A stretch of 64,000 bases of DNA. It comes from Desmodus rotundus. Lineage: Eukaryota > Chordata > Mammalia > Chiroptera > Phyllostomidae. Positions 11,640-21,557 of the stretch are shown one piece after another. The position numbers and the translations under genes are program-made. The stretch lies in the NCBI RefSeq assembly GCF_022682495.2, contig NW_026527288.1, positions 27,708 to 91,707 on the forward strand. The letters run 5' to 3'. The notes under the pieces are model-generated. The model did no database searches and was not told the origin of the DNA. It saw only the letters and a list, made by a program, of their open reading frames with translations. How positions within the stretch are numbered: the first letter of the stretch is position 1; each line of letters starts with the position of its first letter.

Positions 11640-12320
11640 CAAGTTTCAACCATCATCACAGCCTCTTAGTCTATACACTATGTTTTCTGCTCTAATGGCA
11701 CTTGAGCTGGCACTCACAGGGAATGGATGAGGACAAAGTTCTGCTGTTACAGACCTTCTCAAATAGACTCCTACAGAACCTCCAAAATGAATCACTATTT
11801 GAATTACAAAGTAACTTGACCTGAATGATGCTAAAGATGCTACGGACCAAAACCTGAGAAAGAAATTCTCACCCTTGAATGCACACATTAGAAACAGAAG
11901 TTTAAAAATGCACAAGTTTTGCGCACATACAAGGAATCTAAAATGGTAAACAAAGTCCAGGCAGAGTGGAGGAAACGAGCCTGTAGACATGTCCAAAAGG
12001 GCACATACATACAACGATGGCTCTTACTCTATTTTACTCTTCTTTTCTTGTACCTCTTAGTGCAAAATTATGAATAAATTTCACCTCCACGTTGTTTAAG
12101 GAAGCTGCAACACACAAAGCCAATGACAAATGATTTTGAAGCACACTTGCAAGTTGTAACAACTTGATTACACTATAAAGCCAGTTCCAACTATGTCACA
12201 TAAATCACGTTTATTGTTCCTTGGCCATTATTCTGGAAACCAGTCTCGAGGTAACTGGAAAGTACTTACACTTAGATGTTTTGAAGTGCACTTCTAAATA
12301 CCACTGCCATCAACACTCAT
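11640..12320 (-). repeat. Block B spacer
   Basis: A full-length spacer with all B landmarks. In the inverted copy at 45,540-47,760 the same spacer is split by the HAL1 insertion. In the inverted copy near 37,590 most of it is deleted. Confidence 0.75.
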
Positions 12321-12329
12321 TGATATTCC

Positions 12330-12605
12330 ACTGGAATCAACCACTTTTCCTGACTCAACTAAAATGTCATTCCCCAGAATTCCCACGAGATGGCAGCAGA
12401 GATGCACTCTTGGAACACTGTACTATTTGCTTGGCCAAAAGGTTCATCCAGTTTTTATGTAAAGACGCAAAGAGACGTTTTTCGTTTTCACCAATAACTG
12501 TATTGAGCAATGTATTCACCGTTTTGTTCCACTGCTTTCTGCAATATTGCAGGCCTCTTCATAATTCCATCTTCCCAAAAGGTATTAGCGTTTGGCCAAG
12601 CCAAT
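12330..12605 (-). mobile_element. Internally deleted mini-mariner
   Basis: The 3' end of the mariner (CTCF-like 16-mer, then the DNA coding the C-terminal end) jumps at about 12,580 from 'ccatcttcccaaaagg' to 'tggccaagccaatataaagcc'. This removes nearly all of the transposase. The same junction is at 36,665 and 44,615 on the opposite strand. A further block B spacer fills 12,660-12,999. Confidence 0.75.
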
Positions 12606-12999
12606 ATAAAGCCAGTTTCAACAAGCATCGCAGCATTGAAATTATATACAATGTTTCTTAGGTGTTCTCATTGCACTTCAGCCAGTATTCACTTTCCAAA
12701 AATGGGACTCTGGAAAGTCCTTATATTTGGTAGTTATGTAATATACTCGTAAACAACCTCAAAAGTAAAACACAATTTCAATTACAAAATAATTGAAAAT
12801 GAATGGTGATAAAGATACTACATACCAAAACTTATGAAAGAAATCTTCACCCTTCAATGCAGATTATCAGAAATAAAAGCTGAAAATTTACTATTTTTGT
12901 ACCCATATTAGGAATCTAAAAGAGTAAACGAAATCCAGAGAAAGTAGACAAAAACGGGCACATCGACATCTCTGCAAGTGTATATACATAAAATGATAG

Positions 13000-13490
13000 T
13001 GAAACCGGAAAAGACACCGGCGTCCAGGCTGCCCGTCACTACCAAACACAATCAGCAATGACAGAGATCGAATCTTTATGGGCACTCTATTCAGATGGCC
13101 AGTGATCCGAGAAGATGGTGGGTTCATTCCCTAACACACCATCTTCCCTTCTCTTTCCAGGCCAGACTTTTCATAACAGGAAATAAACAAGGTGTGGTGA
13201 GGGCTTTGAAATTCAGGGAGGATTAGGTGAAAGAAGCTGCAACATCCCCGTCCTGGGCAGTTAGCTGTTCCCAGGGGCAGTGGTCGTCTGTCTCTCCCTG
13301 GAACACAAAGGTCAGGATGACTCCAATTTGTCCCCAGGGGGTAATGTTTAGCAGTGCCCCAGGAGGTCGGCTGTTTTCCCAGGAGCCAAGACTGTACTTT
13401 CTGAAACAAAAGCTTTAACATATACATTACTTGCTGGGTTTATAACTTTTTACCTTAAACTAAAATTGTACAACTCTTAGTCCCCTATTG
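13000..13490 (-). repeat. Provirus 3' LTR (LTR1)
   Basis: 491 bp that aligns end to end with 18,951-19,449. On the plus strand it starts TGAAACCGG and ends CCCCTATTG (CCCCTATCA in LTR2). Just outside, read on the minus strand, AGTTGGGGAA (13,491-13,500) is a weak polypurine tract. The host flank ATAG (12,996-12,999) pairs with TTAG after LTR3 at 27,172. Confidence 0.85.
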
Positions 13491-13530
13491 TTCCCCAACT
13501 TTAGTATGAAACTATCTCATTTCTATGAGA

Positions 13531-13957
13531 TCACAACTTAGCATTGGACTGTCTGGTGGGGGGTTTAGGAATACACCTAACTGCAGACCCACATAAGAAG
13601 GCACACTGTATGCAACAACAAGCTATGATACTGAAGAAAATGACAAGGATAAAAACCATAAATGCCTCTCGAAGACCACATGAACTAGGCAGCCAGGAGG
13701 TTAGTTTAGACCGGTCAATGCCAAACAATCCCTCTCTGTTTGATATTCGACACCGCATCATTTACTTGCTTTACCTTATGCTCTATGAGTTGTGAAGTAT
13801 CAGTTAGGCTAAAACACCAGAGTCCTTTAAATTCTTCACATCCATGATTATGCCTTAAAAGTAGGTAGTCTACAGCTGCACGATTTTCTAGTACTACTTC
13901 TCTGATTTGTCCTAGTTCTTGACTAATGGCACTGATGGCTTGTGAGGTGGCATCCAA
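13531..13957 (-). pseudogene. ERV env transmembrane subunit, frameshifted
   Basis: The first minus frame (13,715-13,957) holds the coiled-coil heptad region and the immunosuppressive-type segment, followed by a cysteine motif. Where class I envelopes have the CX6CC motif, the first of the paired cysteines is replaced by Trp. A frameshift near 13,720-13,760 moves the rest into another frame (13,531-13,761), which has one long hydrophobic membrane span followed by a Cys-rich start of the cytoplasmic tail. In its day it would have anchored the envelope and driven fusion. The frameshift and cysteine loss make this copy non-functional. Confidence 0.8.
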
Positions 13958-14072
13958 AGCTTTTCCCGTAGCGCAGGCTCATCTCCTTATTTCTATATTC
14001 AAATAAATTACCATGGTTGGCATGACAAATATAGTTAAAGACACACATTCAGCAGAGCTAACGAGGTGTAAG

Positions 14073-14836
14073 TCACTGATACAAGGGAGTAAGGGAGAGA
14101 TCCCGTCGAATCTGGGTCGAGTGGGGCTTTGGAGGCATAAATGCCGTCAGTCTCCCCAGAAAGCATGGTCCCCCAGAGTGTTTGCCCGAACATAAGAATA
14201 GACAGTCATTCCACATGTCAGAAACCATCCTGTGGGCCGTTTTACATGAGCATAAGCATGAGACACATCGGTGGTGGTGGTGCAATTCATTTTCACATCT
14301 GCTGAGAGCACAAGACGGTTTTTAGTACAGTTGGCAAAAGTTACACATCCTCTAGCTGGGGCTACAATACCGACTTTCAATGAAAACGTTTCCCTGTCCT
14401 TTATAGTCACCACTGGTGCCCAATTATAAATATCAGAGTAGGTCATTTTCTTTTCAATATGTTCAAATACAGTATAATTTCTAAGGCTCTCCAAAGGAGT
14501 ACAAACACCTATAACACATGAAGCGAAAGCTTGTTCAAAATAAGTTCCTCCTGCAAGACAAAAGTCAGAAATATTCAGAACTGTTTTTGCTAAATATACC
14601 CAAATATTTTCATCCCGTTTGAAGGGAATACGTTGTCCGTAACAAGGAACGAACAGCCAGTAATGAAGACAACATAAGTCATCGTTTCCGAAGGATGACT
14701 CGGGTTTTCTTGAGGCTTGGTGGTCCATTGTTCCTCCAGTGCTTTCTTTATCCGGGTGTGATGAATCCAAGGTTTTATTCCTGCCAACTTCACCGCAGTT
14801 GGGGTGGTGAGGAGTATGTCCCAAGGTCCAGTCCAC
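14073..14836 (-). pseudogene. ERV env surface subunit, broken
   Basis: An open stretch at 14,147-14,836 overlaps the integrase end, as retroviral env genes usually do. It has a hydrophobic leader-like segment, many cysteines and NXT/S sites. Near 14,147 the frame closes and the likely continuation (14,073-14,285) is in another frame. It lacks a clear basic cleavage site before the transmembrane subunit. Its former role was receptor binding; no function is expected now. Confidence 0.7.
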
Positions 14837-15790
14837 TTCTCTTCCAGTCGATTCTCTGGAGATCCTGCCCTCCAGGTCTTGAGCAGAACCTTGCCTCCTG
14901 GCTCCAACAAATGCAGTGAACCTACAGGGGAGGAGTCTCCAATGCAGGCAAAGTCATCAGTTAGAGCTAAGATTTGACTTACATGTGGTGCGTATTTCTT
15001 CACCTTCATGTCTTGATCTATATACATATCTCCCACCCCAATTGTAGCCTGAAATGGCCACCTGGACACAATTTCATAGGGACTCCACTGAATCCCATTT
15101 CGAGGAGCCACCCTTATCCTGAGCAGGGCAATAGGCAAGGCTGGATCCCGATGTAGATGAGTTTCTTAACACAGCTTGGCTACATTTTTCTTCAGGGTGT
15201 GATTCATCTTGTCTACCTTCCCAGAAGCCTGAGTCTCCATGCCGTGTAGAGTCTCCACTTGATTCCTCAAATTTACTAACCTTCTCTATAATTTCTGAAA
15301 CAAAAGCAGGTCCGTTATCACTCTGGATGCTGCCAGGGAGGCCAAAGTGAGGGATTATTTCCTTCAGTAAAGCTTTCACTGCCTCCAAAGATGTCTCCAT
15401 TCTAGTAGGATAAGCTTCTATCCATCCTGAAAAAGGCGTCAACAAAGACAAACAAATATTTCCACTCTCAGACCCTTGGCATCTGAGTACAGTCTGTTTG
15501 GCAGACCTCACGTGGACACTGTCCTTGGTATTGCTGTCCTTCTCTCCTTTGATGGGGATCTGTTTGGGGTTGTTCTTCCGGCACACAACACATCTAGCAA
15601 TTACTTTTCTTATGGCTCTAGAAATTCCGGGACCTGTGAGCCACAGTTTGATGTAGGTGGTTAAGGAGTCTCTTCCACAGTGTGTGGCCTCATGCAAATG
15701 CTTCATGACTGGCTCTACTAAATGATCAGGAACACAGTATAGCTCCTTTCTTCTTCTTTTTCCATCTGCTATCAGGACCTTCTTCATCAA
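14590..15790 (-). pseudogene. ERV pol integrase
   Basis: The 15,074-15,790 frame contains the His-His-Cys-Cys zinc-binding domain (two His at HLHEATH, CVVC further on) and part of the DDE catalytic core. IQSDNGPAF carries the second Asp, and the first Asp is not preserved in frame. A frameshift near 15,280 ends the core before the catalytic Glu can be read. The C-terminal DNA-binding part lies in a second frame (14,590-15,138), with KWTGPWDILLTTPTAVKLAG and PWIHHTRIK, a class I ERV signature. Its former role was insertion of proviral DNA into host chromosomes. Confidence 0.88.
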
Positions 15791-15794
15791 AACC

Positions 15795-16400
15795 TTAGCC
15801 CTTAGCGTTCTCTAAGTCTGCATTCGAATATTCAAGGTCAAATTGTGACATGTCCAGAACAGGTACCAAGGGAATTCTAAACATTCCTTTAGCAGCCTCT
15901 TTTGCTGCCCATTCAGCCAGATTGATTCCTCTAGGCACTTCAGTGTCCTCTTTCTGATGCCCCGGGCAGTGCCTAACTGCCACCTGTAAAGGCACCTGAA
16001 CAGCACCTAATAATTTTAAAATTTCTGCTGCATGCTTAATCTCCTTTCTATTAGAGGTTAATAGTCCTCTTTCCTTCCAGACTGAACCACGTGAATGCAA
16101 AATCAAGAAAACGTACCTTGAGTCGGTGTGTACATTCATCTCTTTTCCTGTGACAATTCCAGCTCCCTCATTGATGTGATCAGTACGGCTTTCTGAACAG
16201 GGGTTCCTGGTGGCAGGTCTTTGGCCTCCACTACTCCTTCAAGAGTCACAACTGCATACCCAGCCTTTCTGCTTCCTTTGTCCATACAACTGCTCCCATC
16301 TGTATAGAGTCCAGTCTGCTTCTTCTAAAGGATGGTCCTGTAAATCAATTCTGCTACAATATGCTTCATCTGTTATTCAGCAGTCATGTATTAGCACAGA
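15795..16400 (-). pseudogene. ERV pol RNase H domain
   Basis: A minus frame at 15,795-16,139 reads HTDSRYVFLILHSRG, then KERGLLTS, and VRHCPGHQKEDTEV, the retroviral RNase H core with its TDSRYAF-like and CPGHQK motifs. The start of the domain, ADWTLYTDGSSCMDKGSRKA, is at about 16,230-16,330, separated by a stop. The enzyme would have removed the RNA strand during reverse transcription. The in-frame break inactivates it. Confidence 0.88.
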
Positions 16401-16689
16401 CGAGATGGGCTTGGGGAGAAGAGAGGCAGGATTTAATGTAGAGTTTTGAGGGAGACGTTGGGATTGGCGAGAAGAATGGCTTGGTACCTGCCCGTTCTTC
16501 CAGCAGCGAGCCACATATTTCCCTTTTTCTCCAGCAGGCTCAACACTTGCTGGGACACATAACTGGTACAGGCTGTCCCAAGGGAAACTTCTCAGCTTCC
16601 TGCAAGAGCTCACAGGCGGCTGCCAGTCTCAAGTGGGCTGGCCACCCCTGGACAGTGTGATCTAATTTCCCTGACAATTATGTGATGGG

Positions 16690-17345
16690 CCGCATATGTC
16701 ACTAAGCTTTTGGGTGAGGAATCCTAGGACAATGCCCTGTGTCTCACACACATATTATTGAAAAGGCTTCAGTAGGTTTGGAAGCCCCAAGGCCGATGCA
16801 GAAGCCAGGTGCACCTTCAGACACTCAAAAGCCTGAGTGCACTCCTTTGTCCACTTTAAAGGGCTCTATTCCGGTCCCTTCAGAGCCTCACACAGTGGTT
16901 TGGCGATGAGCCCAAAGTTTGGAATTCAAATGTGGCAGTCGCTTGCCATCCCCAGGAATCTCCTGAACTGTTTCCTGGTGTTGGGAGGGGTCCTCTGTGG
17001 ACTTTTGTTGCACCGCCTGCACCATAGTCAGCCTTTTCTGCTCAGGGACTCCTTCCCCCATTCTCTCAAGGAGGCATCCCTTACAATGCTCTAAGAGAGG
17101 AAGGCCGTCCCCATTAGGGTCCTCATTGGGCTCAGTTACAGGGATTGCCCTGGGAAGGCCCAGAGCCCCATCTGGATTTTCTTGGTGCAACCTCCGAGCC
17201 TCTTCATTTGCCTTATCTGACACCAGCCTCTGCTCATTGCTCATCCCCCTTATTGAAGCAAAGAATTCAATAAGGCTTGTACGTCTGTCCACTGGGGATG
17301 ATGAGTGGCAAAAACTGATGCAACCAAATCAGTCATTTTAGCAGG
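16690..17345 (-). pseudogene. ERV gag capsid fused by deletion to the end of reverse transcriptase
   Basis: The frame 16,888-17,292 begins as Gag capsid C-terminal sequence (DKANEEARRLHQENPDGA, then LLEHCKGCLLERMGEGVP). Near 16,985 it switches without warning to ETVQEIPGDGKR and the sequence preceding the reverse-transcriptase connection region (IPNFGLIAKPL-type, next frame). The missing interval should contain the rest of capsid, nucleocapsid, protease and most of the polymerase, probably over 2 kb. Upstream, 17,293-17,345 continues the capsid as [20 protein letters not shown]. Capsid built the virion core; this fragment has no activity. Confidence 0.75.
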
Positions 17346-17354
17346 ATCATCTCT

Positions 17355-17940
17355 ATGAGAAGGGTTTGAGGAAATTCCCTCCTGTTTTCCACAGTGGCCG
17401 CACCAGTCTGCATTCCCACCGACAATGTACTAGGGTTCCCTTTTTTCTGCATCCTCTCCAACATGTGTTTGTTGATTTGTTTATGTTGGCCACTCTGACC
17501 GGTGTGAGGGGGTACCTCACTGTGCTTTTATTTTGCATCTCTCTGATGGCTAATGATGCTGAGCATCTTTTCATATGTCTCTGGGCCCTCTGTATGTCTT
17601 CCTTGGAGGAGTGTCTGTTCAAGTCCTTTGCCCATTTTTTAATTGGCGGTGAGGGACAAATACCATATGATCTCACCTTTAACTGGAACATGATCAACAA
17701 AAGAAAAAAGAAAACAATATATAACCGGAGACATTGAAGTTAAGAGTAATCTAACAATAGCCAGGGGGGAGTGGGGAGGAGATAGTGGGGAGAGGGGTTT
17801 TCAGGAACTACTATAAAGGACACATGGACAAAACAAAGGGAGAGGGTGGAGGCGGGGGAGGGAGGTGGGTTTGGCTGGGGTTGGGTGGAGAGGTGGGGAG
17901 AAAATGCAGACAACTCTAATTGAACAACAACAACAAAATT
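17355..17940 (+). mobile_element. 5'-inverted L1 fragment inside ERV gag
   Basis: Positions 17,380-17,645 encode, on the minus strand, the C-terminal end of L1 ORF2p ([18 protein letters not shown], then [20 protein letters not shown]). From 17,650 the sequence switches to plus-strand L1 3' sequence (TACCATATGATCTCACC...) ending in an A-rich tail at about 17,940. Head and tail in opposite orientation is the mark of twin priming. Gag capsid resumes at about 17,960. Confidence 0.85.
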
Positions 17941-17959
17941 TTTTTAAAGATTTTTTTAA

Positions 17960-18140
17960 AAAAGGGGGTTGAGCTTTTCCAATTTAACAGATCCAATGTA
18001 GAAAACAGAGTATGCGTCCAATAATATCCAGCAGGCTGGCCCTCTGACCCTACTCCCACTGGAAGGTTCTGAAAAGGATATTGCCCTGCCCCGGTAGGGG
18101 CTTTTCCTCTACCAAATTTGGTTCCTTGACCATTCAAGGT
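17960..18140 (-). pseudogene. ERV gag capsid N-terminal fragment
   Basis: The minus frame reads GSEGQPAGYYWTHTLFSTLD followed by LLNWKSSTP, matching the start of gammaretroviral capsid (a Y/W-x-FS-x-x-DL-x-NWK pattern). It is cut by the L1 at 17,940. Matrix and leader DNA should fill 18,140-18,927, but no open frame is left there. Confidence 0.75.
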
Positions 18141-18927
18141 GGTTCAGGTGCACTTTCCCCATCCACTCCCCTGGGGCTGTGGGGACACTGACCAGCTTGC
18201 AGCAGTCACAATATCTAGATCTTCCTCGTCCTTCTCCTCAGAGCTTCTGTCTTTCACATGCAAATTCCCTTTTCTCTGAGCCATTAACTTATTTTCTGTT
18301 GTTTTTTTTTTTTAATTCTGCATGCATCTTTATAATGTAAACTCAAACAAACTTCTAGGTAAGGCATTTTGTCCCACTTACCTGATTTTATACTGTAACA
18401 ACTCTAGTTACAGTATAATACAGCAACGTAAAGACCCATTCAGTGACCAGCACTCTCCTGAGTCTAAATTATACAGGACACAAACAGAACAGTACTACAA
18501 TAAAGCCACATACTCTCTAGGTATACGCTCATAAATCGACAAATTAGCCAGAACTGGCCCCAAAGGGCTGCTTCCCGGAACGGAGGCTTTTTCCCCCATT
18601 CTACCAGATGGAGCCCCAAACACAGGGTACCCAAACCAAACTAGATCGGACGTCATTTTTTCAGATCGAGCTCTGTAACCCCGAATGGTACCTTTACCAG
18701 ATGACCTAAGACGTGACCCCGGATTTTAACCTGAACCAGAAAGTGCAGTGATTCCATCAAATGTGAAAAACGATGAGAAGTGCCAGGGGTGAGGGGGAGA
18801 ATCCCCAAGTGAAATCACTTGGCAGCTGCTTGGGATTCTCCGAACCAAAACCCCGGGGCCTCTCAGCCCAGGCAGCCAATGGGACTCCCCACCAAATACC
18901 CACACTTCCCAGAGAGTCCCAAAGTGG

Positions 18928-18945
18928 GTCCCGGCGGAGTCGCCA
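18928..18945 (-). promoter_or_regulatory. ERV primer-binding site
   Basis: Read on the minus strand, TGGCGACTCCGCCGGGAC starts five bases after the LTR end, in the right place and with the usual TGG. I cannot assign the tRNA with confidence. Confidence 0.7.
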
Positions 18946-18950
18946 AAATA

Positions 18951-19449
18951 TGAAACCAGAGAAGACACTGGCTTTCGGGCTGCCCACCACTACCAAACCC
19001 AATCGGCAGCGACAGGGACTGAATCTTTATGGCGCTTTATGCACATGGCCAGCGATATGAGAACATGGCGGGTTTGTACCCTGACAGACCATCTAAATTC
19101 CATTTTAAAATGGCCCTTTTTATAAGGAGAGCAAAGCGTAGGTAAGGGGTTTGGAATTCAGGGAAAAGTTCATTGGATTACAAACAAACAAGTTCAGCAT
19201 TCTCACCCTGGGCGGTGGGCTTTAGCTGTGTCCTAGCGGTGGGCATCTCACCTGGAGCACAATGGCTCAGACACCACCTGGAACTGGGTGTGGGCCTCTT
19301 GAGGTGCACAGGTGGAGCTGCTGGTGGCCTCCTGGAGTCAGGGTGGGTCCCACTACCAGTTCCTGGAACAAAGCTTTTACAGGCATTGATTATTAAGCTT
19401 ATTAGCTATTACCTAAACTGAAATCTACCAACTTTTAAGTCCCCTATCA
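18951..19449 (-). repeat. Provirus 5' LTR (LTR2)
   Basis: 499 bp bounded by TGAAACCAG and CCCCTATCA (TG...CA in the sense direction). It is clearly more diverged from LTR1 than LTR1 is from the LTR3 fragment at 26,957-27,171. Confidence 0.85.
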
Positions 19450-19453
19450 AACA

Positions 19454-19590
19454 GCACGTGAACTGTGTGTAAACAACATGTGAACAAAGCGTGGACGGCA
19501 CGTGATCGATGGAAACAACACATGGATGGCACGTGATCAGTGTGTGAATGGCACGTGATCCATGCATGGACGGCATGTGAACACGGCGAG
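19454..19590. repeat. E-box-bearing minisatellite
   Basis: Diverged units of about 25-35 bp share GGCACGTGATC. Palindromic CACGTG E-boxes are at 19,455, 19,499, 19,530 and 19,552. Confidence 0.75.
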
Positions 19591-19699
19591 AATGTGGCTT
19601 GAAGTGGGGGTGGGGGTGAATGTGGCGTGAACATGGTGCTCGGTCCCCTCTCACCGTTCCTCTGGGGGGTTCTCTCGCTCCATGTGGAGGTCCATACAG

Positions 19700-20215
19700 G
19701 GACTTATTCCCAGGCATAGATGTCTGCCAGGGTCCAGCCTCGGCGGGTCTCAGGGTCCCCAAAGGATGGACGGCACAGGCGACGAACGAGGGATCAGACA
19801 CCAAGTTTGATGCCGGAGAACGGCCAGCCCTTGTGGGTCTGACCGAACTCTAAGGTTTAATCAAGCTTTATTTTTATAGGGACTTGTTATATGACATCAA
19901 AGGAACAGGTGCATGGCATGATTTCTCCAGCAGGAAAAGTTTATACAGAAATACCAAGGAAATTTACAGGAAGTTCTACAGATTTGTTCATACTAAACAA
20001 AAGTTATTTTGACCAGGAGGGCTATCAATCAGACAAGCACAAGTAACTACATGTTCAAAGTTCCAAATGGCTATTGATCATTTGATGTCTAACAAAGTGT
20101 TCAGAATTTGGCATAGGTCAAAAAGATACGCTAGACTAGCCAGCGGTTATATGTGAACTATTAAAGGGCCTATGTGGTTAGGCTCTCTAACTCAGCCGTC
20201 TATCTTCCTGTCTAG
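19700..20215 (-). repeat. Second ERV LTR, approximate
   Basis: On the minus strand, CCTATAAAAATAAAGCTTGA (about 19,860-19,880) looks like the R region with its polyadenylation signal, followed by a U5-like GC-rich part. Lying downstream of the env-like fragment at 20,220-20,717, it would be a 3' LTR. No partner LTR was found and the limits are uncertain. Confidence 0.45.
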
Positions 20216-20219
20216 GTTC

Positions 20220-20717
20220 TTTCTTTATGCACTTTTCAGGGGATGATCTTTGTATTTGTTACCTCATGCTTAAATCGTAATAGTTCACGTATTTTCCTTG
20301 CTCTTTTACCCATCTAGTTCCATCAATTATTATTCCTGTCCAAGGTATATGGGGGGCTGTACTAAGGGGAACATCTAGTAAAACTTTTCTCTATTTTCCA
20401 GGCAGATGGCCTGCCCATTGTCTAATATTAATCTTCCAATAGGTAGGGGAAGTAGGCTGCAGAGGGGTTATAAGGGACTTTTGTTCTATGGCCAAGAAAT
20501 CAATTTGTGCAATTGTGTTGGAATTCTGCAGATCAGTGGACCTGAAATACAAGTGCTCAAAAATCCCACCACCTAGTAATAGCAAAGACATGCATGCAAG
20601 AAGAGATATACAGGAAGTCCAGCCCCAGCTGCCTCTGCTGTGCAGACGCATCTCATCCATCCCGACTGTGTCAAGGGTCGGCTGTTGGTGGGCTCCCGGC
20701 AGATGCCCACATGCCAT
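20220..20717 (-). pseudogene. Env-like 5' fragment of a second ERV
   Basis: The minus frame 20,391-20,717 has a hydrophobic leader (SLLACMSLLLLGGGIF) about 40 residues in, then a polar stretch. The same strand continues past a stop at 20,391 with a LLDVPLSTAPHIPWTG-like stretch. Leader type and position before an LTR suggest an envelope start, perhaps of a class II (betaretrovirus-like) element. The class is a guess. The stop and the lack of any downstream env make it inactive. Confidence 0.4.
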
Positions 20718-21510
20718 TGCTGGGGCATTTAAATTTTTTCCTGTTTGCTGCTTTTCTAAATAAATCAGCTTGATTTTTGTAAATAGGCCTTGAACCCAGT
20801 GGCTTGGGTAAAATCACGCGTTAGTCGGGCAGTTTGTGGATGTTTCTGGATCTTCCCTACAGATGCCCCTGTCATCTGTCCCTCTCCGACCCTCCCTCCC
20901 ACTTTAAGTTTCCACCCGTGTGGCTTGCTGGCCGATCGCTCCTGTGTGTCCCTTGGAGGTGCAGTGTCGGTGGGCGCCCTGGTTCCACTCCCTGGCACTG
21001 CCCATCTGGCACCCGGCACCTCTGGCCAAACCGGGAGATGTTTTGGAGGCAGCTGTGTATTCAGCACCGTTTTCCCTTTCTAATGGGGCGTCTCACTTCC
21101 TTCTGCGCCTCCTGAGGTGCCGCCCAGCTGCCCGGCAGCACCGTGCCCAGCAGGGGCTCCCTGGGCCGCTTCAGACCGTTCTCCTCCTAGCCCTGCGTCC
21201 GGAACCCCGCGTGGCCCAGGCACTGCTACTCCCCAAGGTCAGCGTGCAGCTGCCCACCTCGCCCCTCAGCCTCTGCTCAGGGTGGCCCAGTGCCGCCTCC
21301 TGGAACTGAAGCAGGGTGTAGCCAAGAGGAGGGCCATAAGAAGGGATTTGTAATGGGGTCCCGAGCTCAAGGTGTTCAGGAAATATTAGAAAAAATATAT
21401 AGGATGTCCTCACACCCACAAGCCTGAGCACGGGGAAGGGACATATGGAACACAGCCATTCAGAGCTGTTTTGGGTAGCAAGAGCTTTGCAGCTAACCCC
21501 TGGCACGGTC

Positions 21511-21557
21511 ATTTAACATATCTATAACCTTTAACTGGTTTCATAGATATGTTAAAT
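21511..21557. repeat. Perfect 15-bp inverted repeat
   Basis: ATTTAACATATCTAT at 21,511-21,525 is the exact reverse complement of 21,543-21,557, with a 17-nt loop. Confidence 0.9.

Larger units (their letters stand above)
7156..12398 (+). promoter_or_regulatory. Left array of CTCF-like motifs (forward)
   Basis: There are four well-kept 16-mers in the mariner ends. They are CCATGAGAGGGCAGCA at 7,156-7,171, CCACGAGATGGCAGCA at 9,778-9,793, CCACGAGATGGCAGCG at 10,322-10,337 and CCACGAGATGGCAGCA at 12,383-12,398. A decayed fifth is at 5,305-5,320. All read on the plus strand. Resemblance to the CTCF core is seen; occupancy is inference. Confidence 0.4.
13000..19449 (-). mobile_element. Class I (gammaretrovirus-like) endogenous provirus, defective
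   Basis: On the minus strand the order is LTR (18,951-19,449), primer-binding site (18,928-18,945), gag (17,960-18,140, then 17,010-17,345), the end of reverse transcriptase (16,690-16,960), RNase H (15,795-16,400), integrase (14,590-15,790), env (13,531-14,836) and LTR (13,000-13,490). Nucleocapsid, protease and most of reverse transcriptase are deleted. Gag is interrupted by an L1 at about 17,355-17,940. Every gene has frameshifts or stops. The integrase end overlapping the env start and the Gag capsid sequence type point to class I. It is an ancient, non-replicating copy. Confidence 0.9.
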
